DNA from: a bacterium
Lineage (GTDB): Bacteria > SZUA-79 > Acidulodesulfobacterales > Acidulodesulfobacteraceae
Direction of reading: 5' to 3'
NCBI GenBank assembly: GCA_021850985.1
Contig: JAJZJX010000003.1
Coordinates: 1-64,000 of the forward strand
DNA length: 64,000 nt
The notes under the pieces are model-generated. The model worked only from the letters and a program-made list of their open reading frames with translations, did not search any database and was not told the DNA's origin. The translations under genes and the position numbers were made by a program. Shown in pieces: positions 18,654 to 25,742 of the stretch. Every line of letters begins with the position of its first letter. Position 1 is the first letter of the stretch.

Positions 18654-20025
18654 TAATCATGCGGAAGCAGGCGGCGCTTACGAAAACGGCAATGCAGATA
18701 TAAATATCAATATAAATATAAATATAGAAAAAGTAAATTTTATAGCATTAGTTATAATATCGGAAAATTCTCTGCATAATGCCGCTAAAATTTGCAGGGG
18801 ATTAATAAATAAAAAATCTTCCGAAGAATATTATAAAATAATTTTTTTCATAGAAGAAAATAAAGAAGGGTTAATTAAACAGGCATATGCATTAATAAAC
18901 GAATTAGACAGACTAAACGAATTAGAAAAATTTAAATTTAATAATTTTCAATTTACTAATATCGAATTTGAAATAAAAAAATACAAAAAACTTTCGGACG
19001 GCTCCGCGGTTAAATTTTTGCTGGAATCTTTCGATTATATAATATTTTTTCTTGCAGTCGGCGCGGTAGTAAGATTAATAGCGCCGTATCTGAAAAATAA
19101 GTATAAAGACCCGGGAATAATTACGGTGGACGAAGCCGGAAAATTTGCGGTAAGCCTGCTTTCGGGACATATAGGCGGAGCGAACAGGCTCGCCGAAGAA
19201 ATTTCCGGATATCTTAAAAATTCTATTCCGGTAATAACTACGGCAACCGATTCTAAAAATAAATTTTCGATAGACGCTTTTGCCGAAAAATTCGATTTTT
19301 ATATTGCTGATGCGAAGGAAAAAGTAAAGCATTATAATGAAGCGTCGCTTAACGGAGAAAGTTTTGAAATAATTTTGGAAGATAATTTTAAAGCGGGCGG
19401 CATAAAACATTACGTAAAAGGTTTTAATAACGCGGAAAGAATAAAAATAAAGGAGGCATTCGATTTTAAAAGTTTAAAATTAAATGCCGAAAATTTTAAC
19501 GGTAAGCATAAAACAATAATAGTTACTATAAAAAAAGATTTGAACGGTTTAGATAAGTCGAAAAACATTGCGGTTTTAAGACCTAAACGTTTAGTCGTGG
19601 GGATTGGGTGTAACAGAAACACCGGCGTAAACGAGATAGAAGATTTTGTTTCGGAAGTATTCGAAAAAAACGATATCGTTTTAAATTCCATAAGAAATAT
19701 AGCTTCTATAGACAATAAAAAAAACGAGCGCGGTCTTTTAGATTTCGGATTTAAATACGGAAGATTTATCGATTTCTATTCAAAAGACGAAATAAACGCT
19801 TTTATGGAATCGTTTGTTTTAAAAAATACGCCGGCATCGGCATCTGCGGTATATTTAAAATCTCCGAGTTTTAAATATACCGGAGCATATTCAGTCTGCG
19901 AACCTTGCGCTATGATTTCCGCAGGAAGTTATAATGCGGCGGCGATGCTTGTGCCTAAACAAAAAAAAGGCAATGTTACGGCGTCGGTTGCAGTTATTAA
20001 AGACATTAAAGTTAAATTTAGATAA
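18604..20025 (+). CDS. cbiG: Cobalt-precorrin-5A hydrolase
   Basis: 473 residues. CbiG opens the ring-contracted lactone and releases the C2 unit as acetaldehyde. Seen: the N-terminal VNFIALVIISENSLHNAAKI, the central LAVGAVVRLIAPYLKNKYKDPG and SLLSGHIGGANRLAEEI (CbiG N-domain signature), ITTATD, and the C-terminal LVVGIGCNRNTG. The only usable in-frame start, ATG 18604, lies inside cbiF and adds about 45 residues, including an Ile-Asn repeat from an AATATA microsatellite (about 18698-18727). The true start may therefore be non-standard. A Lys/Asn-rich insertion separates the middle and C-terminal domains. Confidence 0.88.
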   Translation: MTRTFITGTGILLPVYNNHAEAGGAYENGNADININININIEKVNFIALVIISENSLHNAAKICRGLINKKSSEEYYKIIFFIEENKEGLIKQAYALINELDRLNELEKFKFNNFQFTNIEFEIKKYKKLSDGSAVKFLLESFDYIIFFLAVGAVVRLIAPYLKNKYKDPGIITVDEAGKFAVSLLSGHIGGANRLAEEISGYLKNSIPVITTATDSKNKFSIDAFAEKFDFYIADAKEKVKHYNEASLNGESFEIILEDNFKAGGIKHYVKGFNNAERIKIKEAFDFKSLKLNAENFNGKHKTIIVTIKKDLNGLDKSKNIAVLRPKRLVVGIGCNRNTGVNEIEDFVSEVFEKNDIVLNSIRNIASIDNKKNERGLLDFGFKYGRFIDFYSKDEINAFMESFVLKNTPASASAVYLKSPSFKYTGAYSVCEPCAMISAGSYNAAAMLVPKQKKGNVTASVAVIKDIKVKFR

Positions 20026-20106
20026 AACATAACATAACATATTCTTATCATATGTTTTTTACGGATATTTTTAAAAATATTACATTTAATTTGGTATATC
20101 TCATAT

Positions 20107-20157
20107 GTGTCATTGCGGGCGTCAGCGGAAGAAGTCCAGCGGAGCTAACCAATCTCT
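20107..20157. repeat. Possible REP-like sequence in the cbiG-cbiH gap
   Basis: The segment reads TGTCATTGCGGGCGT and ends in AACCAATCTCTT. It resembles the dispersed TCATTGCGAGC...GCAATCT palindromic repeats known from many bacterial genomes, but with a disrupted middle. It interrupts an otherwise tight cbi operon with a 168-bp gap. Only one copy is in the window, so the repeat status is a guess from resemblance. Confidence 0.25.
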
Positions 20158-20193
20158 TAAAACATAATTTATTAAATTAAGGAAAATAAAAAA

Positions 20194-20988
20194 ATGAACT
20201 ATGGAAAAATAACGGTTATAGGAACAGGACCTGGAGATTTAGAGCATCTTAGCAAAAAAGCTTTAGACTCGATTCGGGAATCCGAAGTCGTAATAGGATA
20301 TTCTTCTTACTTAAAGCAGATAAGCTCTTTATTGAAAGACACGCAGGAAAAACTTCCTTTCAATATGAAAGACGAAATTAAGAGATGCGAAGCGGCTGTC
20401 AAAAAATCTTCAGAAGGAAAAACGACGGCTCTGGTTTCGGGAGGCGATGCCGGCATTTACGGCATGAGCGGTTTATTGCTGGAAATTTTAGACAAACAAT
20501 CCCTTACCGGAAAAGTTCCTGTAGAAATCGTTCCGGGTATTCCGGCTTTCTGCGCCGTTGCGGCGGCAGCCGGAGCGCCTATAACGAACGATTTCTGCGT
20601 TATTTCCCTGTCTAACCTTTTAACGCCTTGGCAGGACATAGAAAAAAGACTAAGGGCGGCGGCATCCGGAGATTTCGTAATAATAATTTATAATCCAAGG
20701 AGCATGAAAAGGAAAGACGAGCTTACTATTGCTAAAAATATTTTATTGGAAAAAATAGAAAAAGACAGGCCTGCGGTTATCGCAAAGGCGGTAACAAGAC
20801 CTGACGAAGAGATAGTTATAACGACGCTTGAAAATATCGACAAATTCGATATCGTAAGCATGAATTCCGCTATAATTATAGGCAACTCCAATACATATGC
20901 CAACGACTTATATATGATAACGAGGAGAGGCTACGGCAATAAATACGATTTAAGCGGAAACGGTTTAATTAAAAATACAACTGAATAA
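20194..20988 (+). CDS. cbiH: Cobalt-precorrin-3 C17-methyltransferase
   Basis: A 264-residue tetrapyrrole methylase that methylates C17 and contracts the ring. Evidence: VIGTGPGDLEHLSKKA, the CbiH/CobJ-specific VIGYSSYLKQI, ALVSGGDAGIYGMSGL, EIVPGIPAFCAVAA and IIYNPRSMKRKDE. The start has AAGGAAA about 10 nt upstream. It is the last recognisable cbi gene here. CbiA, CbiC, CbiJ, CbiK and CbiP are not in the window, so the pathway must be completed elsewhere. Confidence 0.93.
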   Translation: MNYGKITVIGTGPGDLEHLSKKALDSIRESEVVIGYSSYLKQISSLLKDTQEKLPFNMKDEIKRCEAAVKKSSEGKTTALVSGGDAGIYGMSGLLLEILDKQSLTGKVPVEIVPGIPAFCAVAAAAGAPITNDFCVISLSNLLTPWQDIEKRLRAAASGDFVIIIYNPRSMKRKDELTIAKNILLEKIEKDRPAVIAKAVTRPDEEIVITTLENIDKFDIVSMNSAIIIGNSNTYANDLYMITRRGYGNKYDLSGNGLIKNTTE

Positions 20989-21022
20989 ATATAAATATAA
21001 ATAAAAAAATATATAATAAAAA

Positions 21023-21053
21023 TTGACATAAAATTGATTTAGTTTAGTTTAAT
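21023..21053 (+). promoter_or_regulatory. Possible promoter for the UDP-glucuronate decarboxylase gene
   Basis: A perfect TTGACA (21023-21028) is followed, at a long 19-bp spacing, by TTTAAT (21048-21053) in a run of repeated AGTTT/AATTT units. The spacing is poor, so this is only a candidate. Confidence 0.3.
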
Positions 21054-21090
21054 TTAATTTTGATAAACATAAAGAGAGGATAATTAAATT

Positions 21091-22023
21091 ATGCGGATAC
21101 TCGTAACGGGCGGAGCGGGCTTTATAGGCTCAAACTTATGCGAAAGGCTTTTAAACGAAGGTCATGAAGTTTTATGCATGGATAATTTTTATACCGGGTC
21201 TAAAAATAATATAAAAGAGTTTATCGAAAATCCGGCATTTGAATTGATAAGATGGGATATAAGCCGGTCATTTAACATAGAAGCCGATTTTATTGTCAAC
21301 CTCGCCTGTCCTGCATCCGTCCCGCATTACCAGAGGGACCCTTTAAAAACTATGAAAGACAACGTTTTCGGAATATTTAACGTTATGGAAAACGCAAAAC
21401 GCCTTAAAATACCCGTTCTTCATACTTCGACTTCAGAAGTTTACGGCTCACCGTCGGTTCATCCTCAGCCCGAAAATTACAACGGCAGCGTCAATCCGGT
21501 TTCAATAAGGTCTTGCTACGACGAGGGAAAGAGGGCGGCGGAAACCATTATGTTCGATTATCACAGACAGTACGGAACGGATATAAAAGTAATAAGGGTA
21601 TTTAACACATACGGCCCTAAAATGCTCGAAAACGACGGCAGGGTAGTTTCCAACTTTATCGTTCAGGCTCTGAGAGGGGAGGATTTAACGGTTTACGGAG
21701 ACGGAAAACAGACCCGTTCTTTCTGCTACGTATCGGATTTAATAGACGGAATTATGCTGTTTATAGAAGATAGAAGCGGATTTACAGGACCCGTCAATAT
21801 GGGAAACAACTACGAATTCACAATATCGGATTTTGCGGATTTGGTTTTACGGCTCACCGGTTCTAAATCGAAGATTAAATTCGTCGAACTGCCCAAAGAC
21901 GACCCGATTCAGAGAAACCCCGATTTAACGCTCGCAAAAACGAAGCTCGGATACAACCCTAAAGTAGATATAGAAAGCGGAATTAAAAAAACCGTAGAAT
22001 ATTTTAAGAAAGTAATAAAATAA
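21091..22023 (+). CDS. NAD-dependent sugar-nucleotide SDR, probable UDP-glucuronate decarboxylase
   Basis: A 310-residue extended SDR. The Rossmann motif is TGGAGFIGSN at the N-terminus. STSEVYG carries the catalytic serine, and CYDEGKRAAE supplies the YxxxK pair. The combination VHPQPENYNGSVNP with SCYDEGKR is characteristic of UDP-glucuronate decarboxylase (UDP-xylose synthase) rather than GalE or RmlB. DNFYTGSKNNI also fits. The product would be UDP-xylose for surface polysaccharide or LPS. It is not within a polysaccharide cluster here, so the downstream use is unknown. Confidence 0.85.
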   Translation: MRILVTGGAGFIGSNLCERLLNEGHEVLCMDNFYTGSKNNIKEFIENPAFELIRWDISRSFNIEADFIVNLACPASVPHYQRDPLKTMKDNVFGIFNVMENAKRLKIPVLHTSTSEVYGSPSVHPQPENYNGSVNPVSIRSCYDEGKRAAETIMFDYHRQYGTDIKVIRVFNTYGPKMLENDGRVVSNFIVQALRGEDLTVYGDGKQTRSFCYVSDLIDGIMLFIEDRSGFTGPVNMGNNYEFTISDFADLVLRLTGSKSKIKFVELPKDDPIQRNPDLTLAKTKLGYNPKVDIESGIKKTVEYFKKVIK

Positions 22024-22097
22024 AAATAGAAAAATTTCGTAAAATAATATGCTTAATACAATATGACCGTATATAAATATATAAAAACTTTTCAACA

Positions 22098-22325
22098 ATG
22101 AATATAAATATCGACGCAGTTATTGTAGAATCCGCAATTTACATAATCGTTGCGTTTATTGCAGGTTTTTTACTGAGGGACGAAGAGTTAAAAAAAATTA
22201 AGCGCGTTATTTTGATTTTGTATTTAGTCGTCGGCATAGCAGTGCAGAGCATCTCGTATTTTCTTATACTCTCTGCAGGGGTTTTGCTGGCCGCGGTATT
22301 CGTATTAAAATATTTCAACGAGTAA
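22098..22325 (+). CDS. Small hydrophobic protein, two or three membrane segments, unknown function
   Basis: 75 residues with an N-terminal hydrophobic helix (IYIIVAFIAGFLL), a short charged loop (RDEELKKIKR) and a long hydrophobic C-terminal half (VILILYLVVGIAVQ..SYFLILSAGVLLAAVFVLKYF). It looks like an inner-membrane protein. There is no clear ribosome site before the ATG, and I recognise no family. It sits alone between the SDR gene and the tRNA-Asn promoter. The clean alternation of hydrophobic and charged segments favours a real gene. Confidence 0.45.
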   Translation: MNINIDAVIVESAIYIIVAFIAGFLLRDEELKKIKRVILILYLVVGIAVQSISYFLILSAGVLLAAVFVLKYFNE

Positions 22326-22354
22326 AATTAATATAGGCGGCCGCAACAAAAATA

Positions 22355-22383
22355 TTGACAAGAAGGCAATTTTTATTTATACT
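22355..22383 (+). promoter_or_regulatory. Sigma70-like promoter of tRNA-Asn
   Basis: TTGACA (22355-22360), a 17-bp spacer and TATACT (22378-22383) lie about 75 bp upstream of the mature tRNA 5' end, which leaves a leader for RNase P removal. Confidence 0.6.
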
Positions 22384-22457
22384 ATCTAACAGTTATGCAT
22401 ATTGCTCATAAAAACTTATGAGCGCAATTCATAACATTATTCATATTCATTCTATAT

Positions 22458-22533
22458 TCCCCGATAGCTCAGCCGGCAGAGCAAGTGACTGTTAATCACT
22501 GGGTCGATGGTTCGAATCCGTCTCGGGGAGCCA
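22458..22533 (+). tRNA. tRNA-Asn (GTT)
   Basis: A 76-nt cloverleaf. The acceptor TCCCCGA pairs with TCGGGGA (22523-22529), followed by discriminator G and an encoded CCA. The D arm has AGCTCAGCCGGCAGAGC, the anticodon loop is CTGTTAA with anticodon GTT, and the T arm is GATGGTTCGAATCCGTC. Its 3' half is duplicated 2.9 kb downstream, so it is the target of an accessory insertion. Confidence 0.96.
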
Positions 22534-22549
22534 CTAAAAAACAAGCTAT
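22487..22549 (+). repeat. Left copy of a 63-bp direct repeat (tRNA-Asn 3' half, putative att)
   Basis: The 63 bp from the anticodon stem through the CCA and 16 bp beyond recur at 25374-25436 with one mismatch. Homology continues loosely after both copies (GTTAAAAATATATT.. to ATTATGCAAAT). This is the usual footprint of integration into a tRNA 3' end, which regenerates an intact tRNA on one side. Confidence 0.8.
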
Positions 22550-22667
22550 GTTAAAAATATATTACCTTAAATATCAAAAAGTGATAAATTTATGTAAAAT
22601 TATGCAAATTTTACATATAAAAACACATATACTTTTTTATCGATATGAGATTATATAAACGAGGTAA

Positions 22668-23012
22668 TTAAATAATATCTAAATGTATTTTTATTGCTTT
22701 AACAATTTGCTCAAATAGAACTTCGGGCAGGCTTCCTATTCTTTCTTTAAGTCTTTTTTTATCTACTGTTCTAATTTGGTTTGCTTTTGCTTTTGAATCT
22801 TCTTTTAAATTGGCTGTATTTTTTTCTATAAACACTTCAAAGGGATAAATATTCTCGGTACTTGTTGTTAAAGGGACGATAGTAACGGTGTCCGCAAATT
22901 TATTGTTTATATCATTCGATACTATAACGGCAGGTCTTGTTTTCGCTATTTCCGAACCTTCTGCGGGATTAAGATTAATCCAATAAATATCACCTCTTTT
23001 AAATAATTCCAT
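22668..23012 (-). CDS. mazF: MazF/PemK-family toxin (endoribonuclease)
   Basis: 114 residues with the MazF beta-barrel hallmarks: KRGDIYWINLNPAEGSE at the N-terminus, KTRPAVIVSND (strand with the catalytic-region arginine), TVTIVPLTTS and KANQIRTVDKKRL. It cleaves single-stranded RNA when freed from its antitoxin. Its ATG overlaps the antitoxin stop region by 14 bp, so the pair is cotranscribed from the right. It is the first gene inside the tRNA-Asn island. Confidence 0.92.
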   Translation of the reverse strand: MELFKRGDIYWINLNPAEGSEIAKTRPAVIVSNDINNKFADTVTIVPLTTSTENIYPFEVFIEKNTANLKEDSKAKANQIRTVDKKRLKERIGSLPEVLFEQIVKAIKIHLDII

Positions 23013-23226
23013 CGTTAATTGTATGCTCCCATTCGGCAGTTATTTTCTTATCCTCTTTTTTTGTAGCGATATATCCTTCTTGAAGCAATTTTATAAGTTT
23101 TTGTTTTTTTTCTTTATCTGAATATTCTTTTATAGCATTAGTTATAAAAGCAGATTTATTTTTTATTCCCTTTATATCATTAGCTACATCTAACGGCAAA
23201 GTTATATTAAATCTTTTTGTATTCAT
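22999..23226 (-). CDS. Antitoxin of the MazF pair (ribbon-helix-helix type)
   Basis: 75 residues from the ATG at 23226, chosen because AGGAGG lies about 7 nt upstream; a longer frame from 23262 lacks this. The N-terminus MNTKRFNITLPLDVANDI is a typical RHH strand and helix; KSAFITNAIKEY is the second helix. The Lys/Glu-rich C-terminus should wrap the toxin. It neutralises MazF and probably autorepresses the operon. Confidence 0.85.
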   Translation of the reverse strand: MNTKRFNITLPLDVANDIKGIKNKSAFITNAIKEYSDKEKKQKLIKLLQEGYIATKKEDKKITAEWEHTINDGII

Positions 23227-23331
23227 AATACACCTCCTATAATGTATTAATAATACATTCATATTTAATATTTGTCAAATATTTTTGCAGAAAAGGCGGC
23301 AATCAAAAAATCCTAAAAAATAACCGTCACA

Positions 23332-23415
23332 AAAAACAGTACCTGCAAAAAACTTCAGATGAAATTTATTATGCGGAAACGCATATAAAATAAAAAACCT
23401 GCCGGAAGTAGTTGA
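23332..23415 (+). repeat. Left copy of an 84-bp direct repeat
   Basis: Matches 25542-25625 at 83 of 84 positions. It contains two small hairpin units (TTCA-GA-TGAA and ATGCG-GAAA-CGCAT) and the 5' arm of a larger hairpin, whose 3' arm is missing here because a 92-bp hairpin element begins at 23419. No TATAAT box precedes this copy, unlike the right copy. Confidence 0.85.
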
Positions 23416-23418
23416 AAA

Positions 23419-23510
23419 GAAAAAGGTGTCTGATTTTATTTTTTTTGCATACGAAACAAATCAAATTACATAAAATTTACTTGCAAAAAAATTAATCTGA
23501 CACCTTTTTC
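23419..23510. mobile_element. MITE/REP-like hairpin element, copy A
   Basis: A 92-bp element whose ends are inverted repeats (GAAAAAGGTGTC at 23419; its exact complement GACACCTTTTTC at 23499-23510), with a T-rich then GCA-containing inner arm on each side. Related elements lie at 27583-27673 and 40937-41025. It has no coding capacity. It truncates the 84-bp repeat on its left and abuts the broken gene on its right. Confidence 0.65.
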
Positions 23511-23526
23511 TCTATTGCAGGATTAA

Positions 23527-23958
23527 GGAAAAAGCATTATTAATGGATTAAAAGATTCTAAATCATCTAAAGCCGATATTTTATTAAATCCTTTTCTTGA
23601 CGAAATAAAGGAAATGCAAGACAAAAAAATAAGCATAAGCGCTCAATTAAAAGCTTTGTCTAAAATCGGCATTAATATAAGTTATAGAACTTATAAGAAT
23701 TTTATTGCCGGCATTGAAAACATAATCCCTTCATCTCCGGCTCAAGAAAAAGTTCCAGAAAACAAAGATAAGGAAACAGAAAATAAAAAAATAGTACAGC
23801 TTAACAATTCAGGCGAAGTGAAAACATTTGCCGTGAAAAATGAAATCAAAAAATTGGGTTTCACAAGGAACGAAAAATCTAAGGCATGGGAAACAGAAGA
23901 TACAGAAGAAATTATTAATAAAATTAAGGAACTTAAAGTAGGGTATGGTATAATATAA
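23527..23958 (+). pseudogene. 5'-truncated accessory (plasmid-like) gene
   Basis: The frame is open from 23527, just after a stop, with no usable start until an internal ATG at 23614, which has a badly spaced ribosome site. The N-terminal part (SAQLKALSKIGINISYRTYKNFI) resembles a short helix-turn-helix seen in plasmid mobilisation or partition proteins. The C-terminal part (VKTFAVKNEIKKLGFTRNEKSKAWE) resembles a small DUF5710-like motif. Both resemblances are weak. The hairpin element immediately upstream probably removed the beginning. If translated from 23614 it would give 114 residues. Confidence 0.45.
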
Positions 23959-23962
23959 AATT

Positions 23963-24274
23963 ATGGAAAAGATAATAGATAAAAACAATGAAGTATTATA
24001 TAGGCTAAAAGATTTACCAATAAGCAAAGGGGCTTTCTGGCACTGTGATACTAATAAATCTTATTTTCCATTGTCTAAAATATTGCATCAAGTTTTGGAA
24101 AATAGCGATTTGGGTAGTATTTTAAAATTAGTTTCCATGTTTAATTATGATGAAATAGAAGCCGCTTATAAAAAAATAAAGCCCGAGTTTTATAAAAAAC
24201 AGGAAATTGGTTATATTGCTTTAATGGAACTATTAGGAATTATTATTGATATTAAAAAAGAGGATAAAATATGA
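23963..24274 (+). CDS. Small partner protein of the AbiEii-like nucleotidyltransferase (DUF6922-like)
   Basis: 103 residues. The pattern FWHCDTNKSYFPLSKILHQVLE..DLGSILKLV resembles short proteins (DUF6922-like, starting FWD..D) that often precede AbiEii-type nucleotidyltransferases. The stop overlaps the next start (ATGA), so the two are co-translated. By position it would be the antitoxin, but it is much shorter than canonical AbiEi and shows no obvious winged-helix DNA-binding domain. The function is therefore inferred from the pairing alone. Confidence 0.6.
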   Translation: MEKIIDKNNEVLYRLKDLPISKGAFWHCDTNKSYFPLSKILHQVLENSDLGSILKLVSMFNYDEIEAAYKKIKPEFYKKQEIGYIALMELLGIIIDIKKEDKI

Positions 24275-24996
24275 AATCTTTGATATGGTCTGAAGGTACT
24301 GAGAGAGTGCTGGATTCATTATCTAAAGAACCTTTAATTAAAAATTACGTCTTTGTAGGCGGCAGCGCTTTAAGCTATCATATTAAGCATAGATTATCCG
24401 AAGATATAGATTTATTCAGCCCGTCATCTGCTTTAAATAACGAAGAAGTTAATAATATAATTAACAATATGGCTAAAAGAGGTTATTATGTCGAAGATAT
24501 CGGGGTTCCTTTCAGCGAGACCCACAGAAAATTCCATATAATAGGAATTAAAGTAGAATTCGTAGCGTCGGGAAGAGATTTTTTAAATAACGAACATACT
24601 AATTTAAGAAATAACCTTAAGGTTGCAAATCTTAATACGGTTGCTGGAATGAAAGCTTTTACCGTAACGCAGAGAAAAGAAATAAGGGATTATTACGACA
24701 ATTATGTTTTATCGGAAAAATTCGGTATAGATTTTCTTATTAAACAAGCTAAAGAGCTTTACGGCGGTCAATTCAGCGAAAAAGCTTTTTTATCCGCGCT
24801 TATAACTGGAGACAAAGTTTTTAAAGAAAATTATATAGAGGAAAGGCTTTTTCCTTCGTTCAAAATTTCAAAGGAAGAAATGAGCTCTTTTTTTAAAATA
24901 AAAGTCAAAGAATATTTAAAAGATTTTCTTTCTAACGAACAAACGCTTCAGCAAGACGCCTTTACCAAAGACTTAATAATATTTCGCAAAAATTAA
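24271..24996 (+). CDS. AbiEii/AbiGii-family nucleotidyltransferase (toxin-like)
   Basis: 241 residues. The DNA polymerase beta-type nucleotidyltransferase core is visible: VFVGGSALSYHIKHRLSEDIDLF (GGS at 30-32; metal-binding D45 and D47), and the later KAFTVTQRKEIRDYYDNYVL helix typical of the AbiEii fold. Members are type IV-like toxins or phage-abortive factors that act by adding nucleotides to tRNA or other targets. The partner is the overlapping 103-residue protein. The island location supports a defence or maintenance role. Confidence 0.85.
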   Translation: MKSLIWSEGTERVLDSLSKEPLIKNYVFVGGSALSYHIKHRLSEDIDLFSPSSALNNEEVNNIINNMAKRGYYVEDIGVPFSETHRKFHIIGIKVEFVASGRDFLNNEHTNLRNNLKVANLNTVAGMKAFTVTQRKEIRDYYDNYVLSEKFGIDFLIKQAKELYGGQFSEKAFLSALITGDKVFKENYIEERLFPSFKISKEEMSSFFKIKVKEYLKDFLSNEQTLQQDAFTKDLIIFRKN

Positions 24997-25373
24997 TGCC
25001 CGGAGCGGAATTATTTTTTTAATTGTGATTTTAAATCACAACTTGTTATCTTAAATCATAGTTTCAGTTTTTTCTTTCCAACAAGCCAACAAGAATTTTT
25101 AAGGTATTTGGTTTTTGGTAGTCGGTTTATTGTTTAAAAAAACGAACGGAATCGCCTTTATTTTTTGTTTTATTTTATTTTGGTATTTTTTTTTATATTG
25201 CACTGAAATAAAAAACGCCTTAAAACGCCTGTTAGATACCTTAAATAAAGTATTCCTTATTTTATGCTGGTTTGCAGTGTATAAAAAAGCTGTAAAAATA
25301 CAAAAACGCATACATAAAAACAAAATAGTTTATATAATTTAATAATATCAATAAGTTATAAGCTAAGCAATAG
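24997..25373. other. AT-rich spacer without a supported gene
   Basis: 377 bp between the nucleotidyltransferase and the tRNA remnant. Open frames on both strands (about 74-75 codons) overlap each other and are dominated by Phe/Leu/Lys from A/T runs, so I do not call them. A short TTTTAATTGTGATTTTAAATCAC.. palindromic stretch is near 25018-25045. Confidence 0.5.
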
Positions 25374-25436
25374 GACTGTTAATCACTGGGTCGATGGTTC
25401 GAATCCGTCTCGGGGAGCCACTCAAAAACAAGCTAT
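25374..25436 (+). repeat. Right copy of the 63-bp repeat: non-functional tRNA-Asn 3' half
   Basis: 62 of 63 bases match 22487-22549, starting at the anticodon stem and including the encoded CCA. The D arm and 5' acceptor are absent, so it cannot make a tRNA. It marks the right boundary (att-like scar) of the island. Confidence 0.85.
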
Positions 25437-25532
25437 TTTAAGACTTTTAAGCCTATTTCACCGTTAAAAAATATATTGCCTAAAATGTCAAAAAATGATA
25501 AATTTATCTAAAATTATGCAAATAAAATATGC

Positions 25533-25538
25533 TATAAT
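25533..25538 (+). promoter_or_regulatory. Extended -10 box upstream of the right 84-bp repeat
   Basis: TGCTATAAT is a perfect TATAAT with a TG extension. The expected start, about 25545, falls at the very beginning of the 84-bp repeat. No good -35 is visible. Confidence 0.45.
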
Positions 25539-25541
25539 TCT

Positions 25542-25695
25542 AAAAACAGTACCTGCAAAAAACTTCAGATGAAATTTATTACGCGGAAACGCATATAAAA
25601 TAAAAAACCTGCCGGAAGTAGTTGATAACCGGCAGGTTAGGAGGACATTACATCGAGGAGTTAAGATGAAAGAAATAAAACCTCTGATAAGTTAA
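25542..25695 (+). ncRNA. Candidate structured leader RNA with a 9-residue ORF
   Basis: The complete (right) copy of the 84-bp repeat continues into a full hairpin: AACCTGCCGG (25606-25615) pairs perfectly with CCGGCAGGTT (25629-25638). Two smaller stems precede it. After the hairpin come AGGAGG and GAGGAG ribosome-like sites and the tiny ORF MKEIKPLIS (25666-25695). It runs convergent to the chemoreceptor gene, so it does not lead that gene. It may be an orphan 5' leader or an sRNA. It matches no riboswitch I recognise. Confidence 0.35.
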
Positions 25696-25742
25696 TTATA
25701 AAACATAAAATTCAAAAAATCAAATTTTTTTTAAAAAAAAAT

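Noticed and set aside
13500-20193. A cobalamin riboswitch controlling the cbi genes
   Set aside because: No B12-box-like core (GCCACTG) or matching fold is visible before cbiD or in the cbiG-cbiH gap.
25115-25342. A 75-codon hydrophobic frame on the plus strand (and a 74-codon frame on the minus strand) in the island spacer
   Set aside because: The two frames overlap on opposite strands, the residues follow A/T runs, and neither has a ribosome site or a recognisable family.
25374-25449. A second tRNA-Asn
   Set aside because: Only the 3' half is present; the D arm and 5' acceptor are missing, so it cannot fold as a tRNA.
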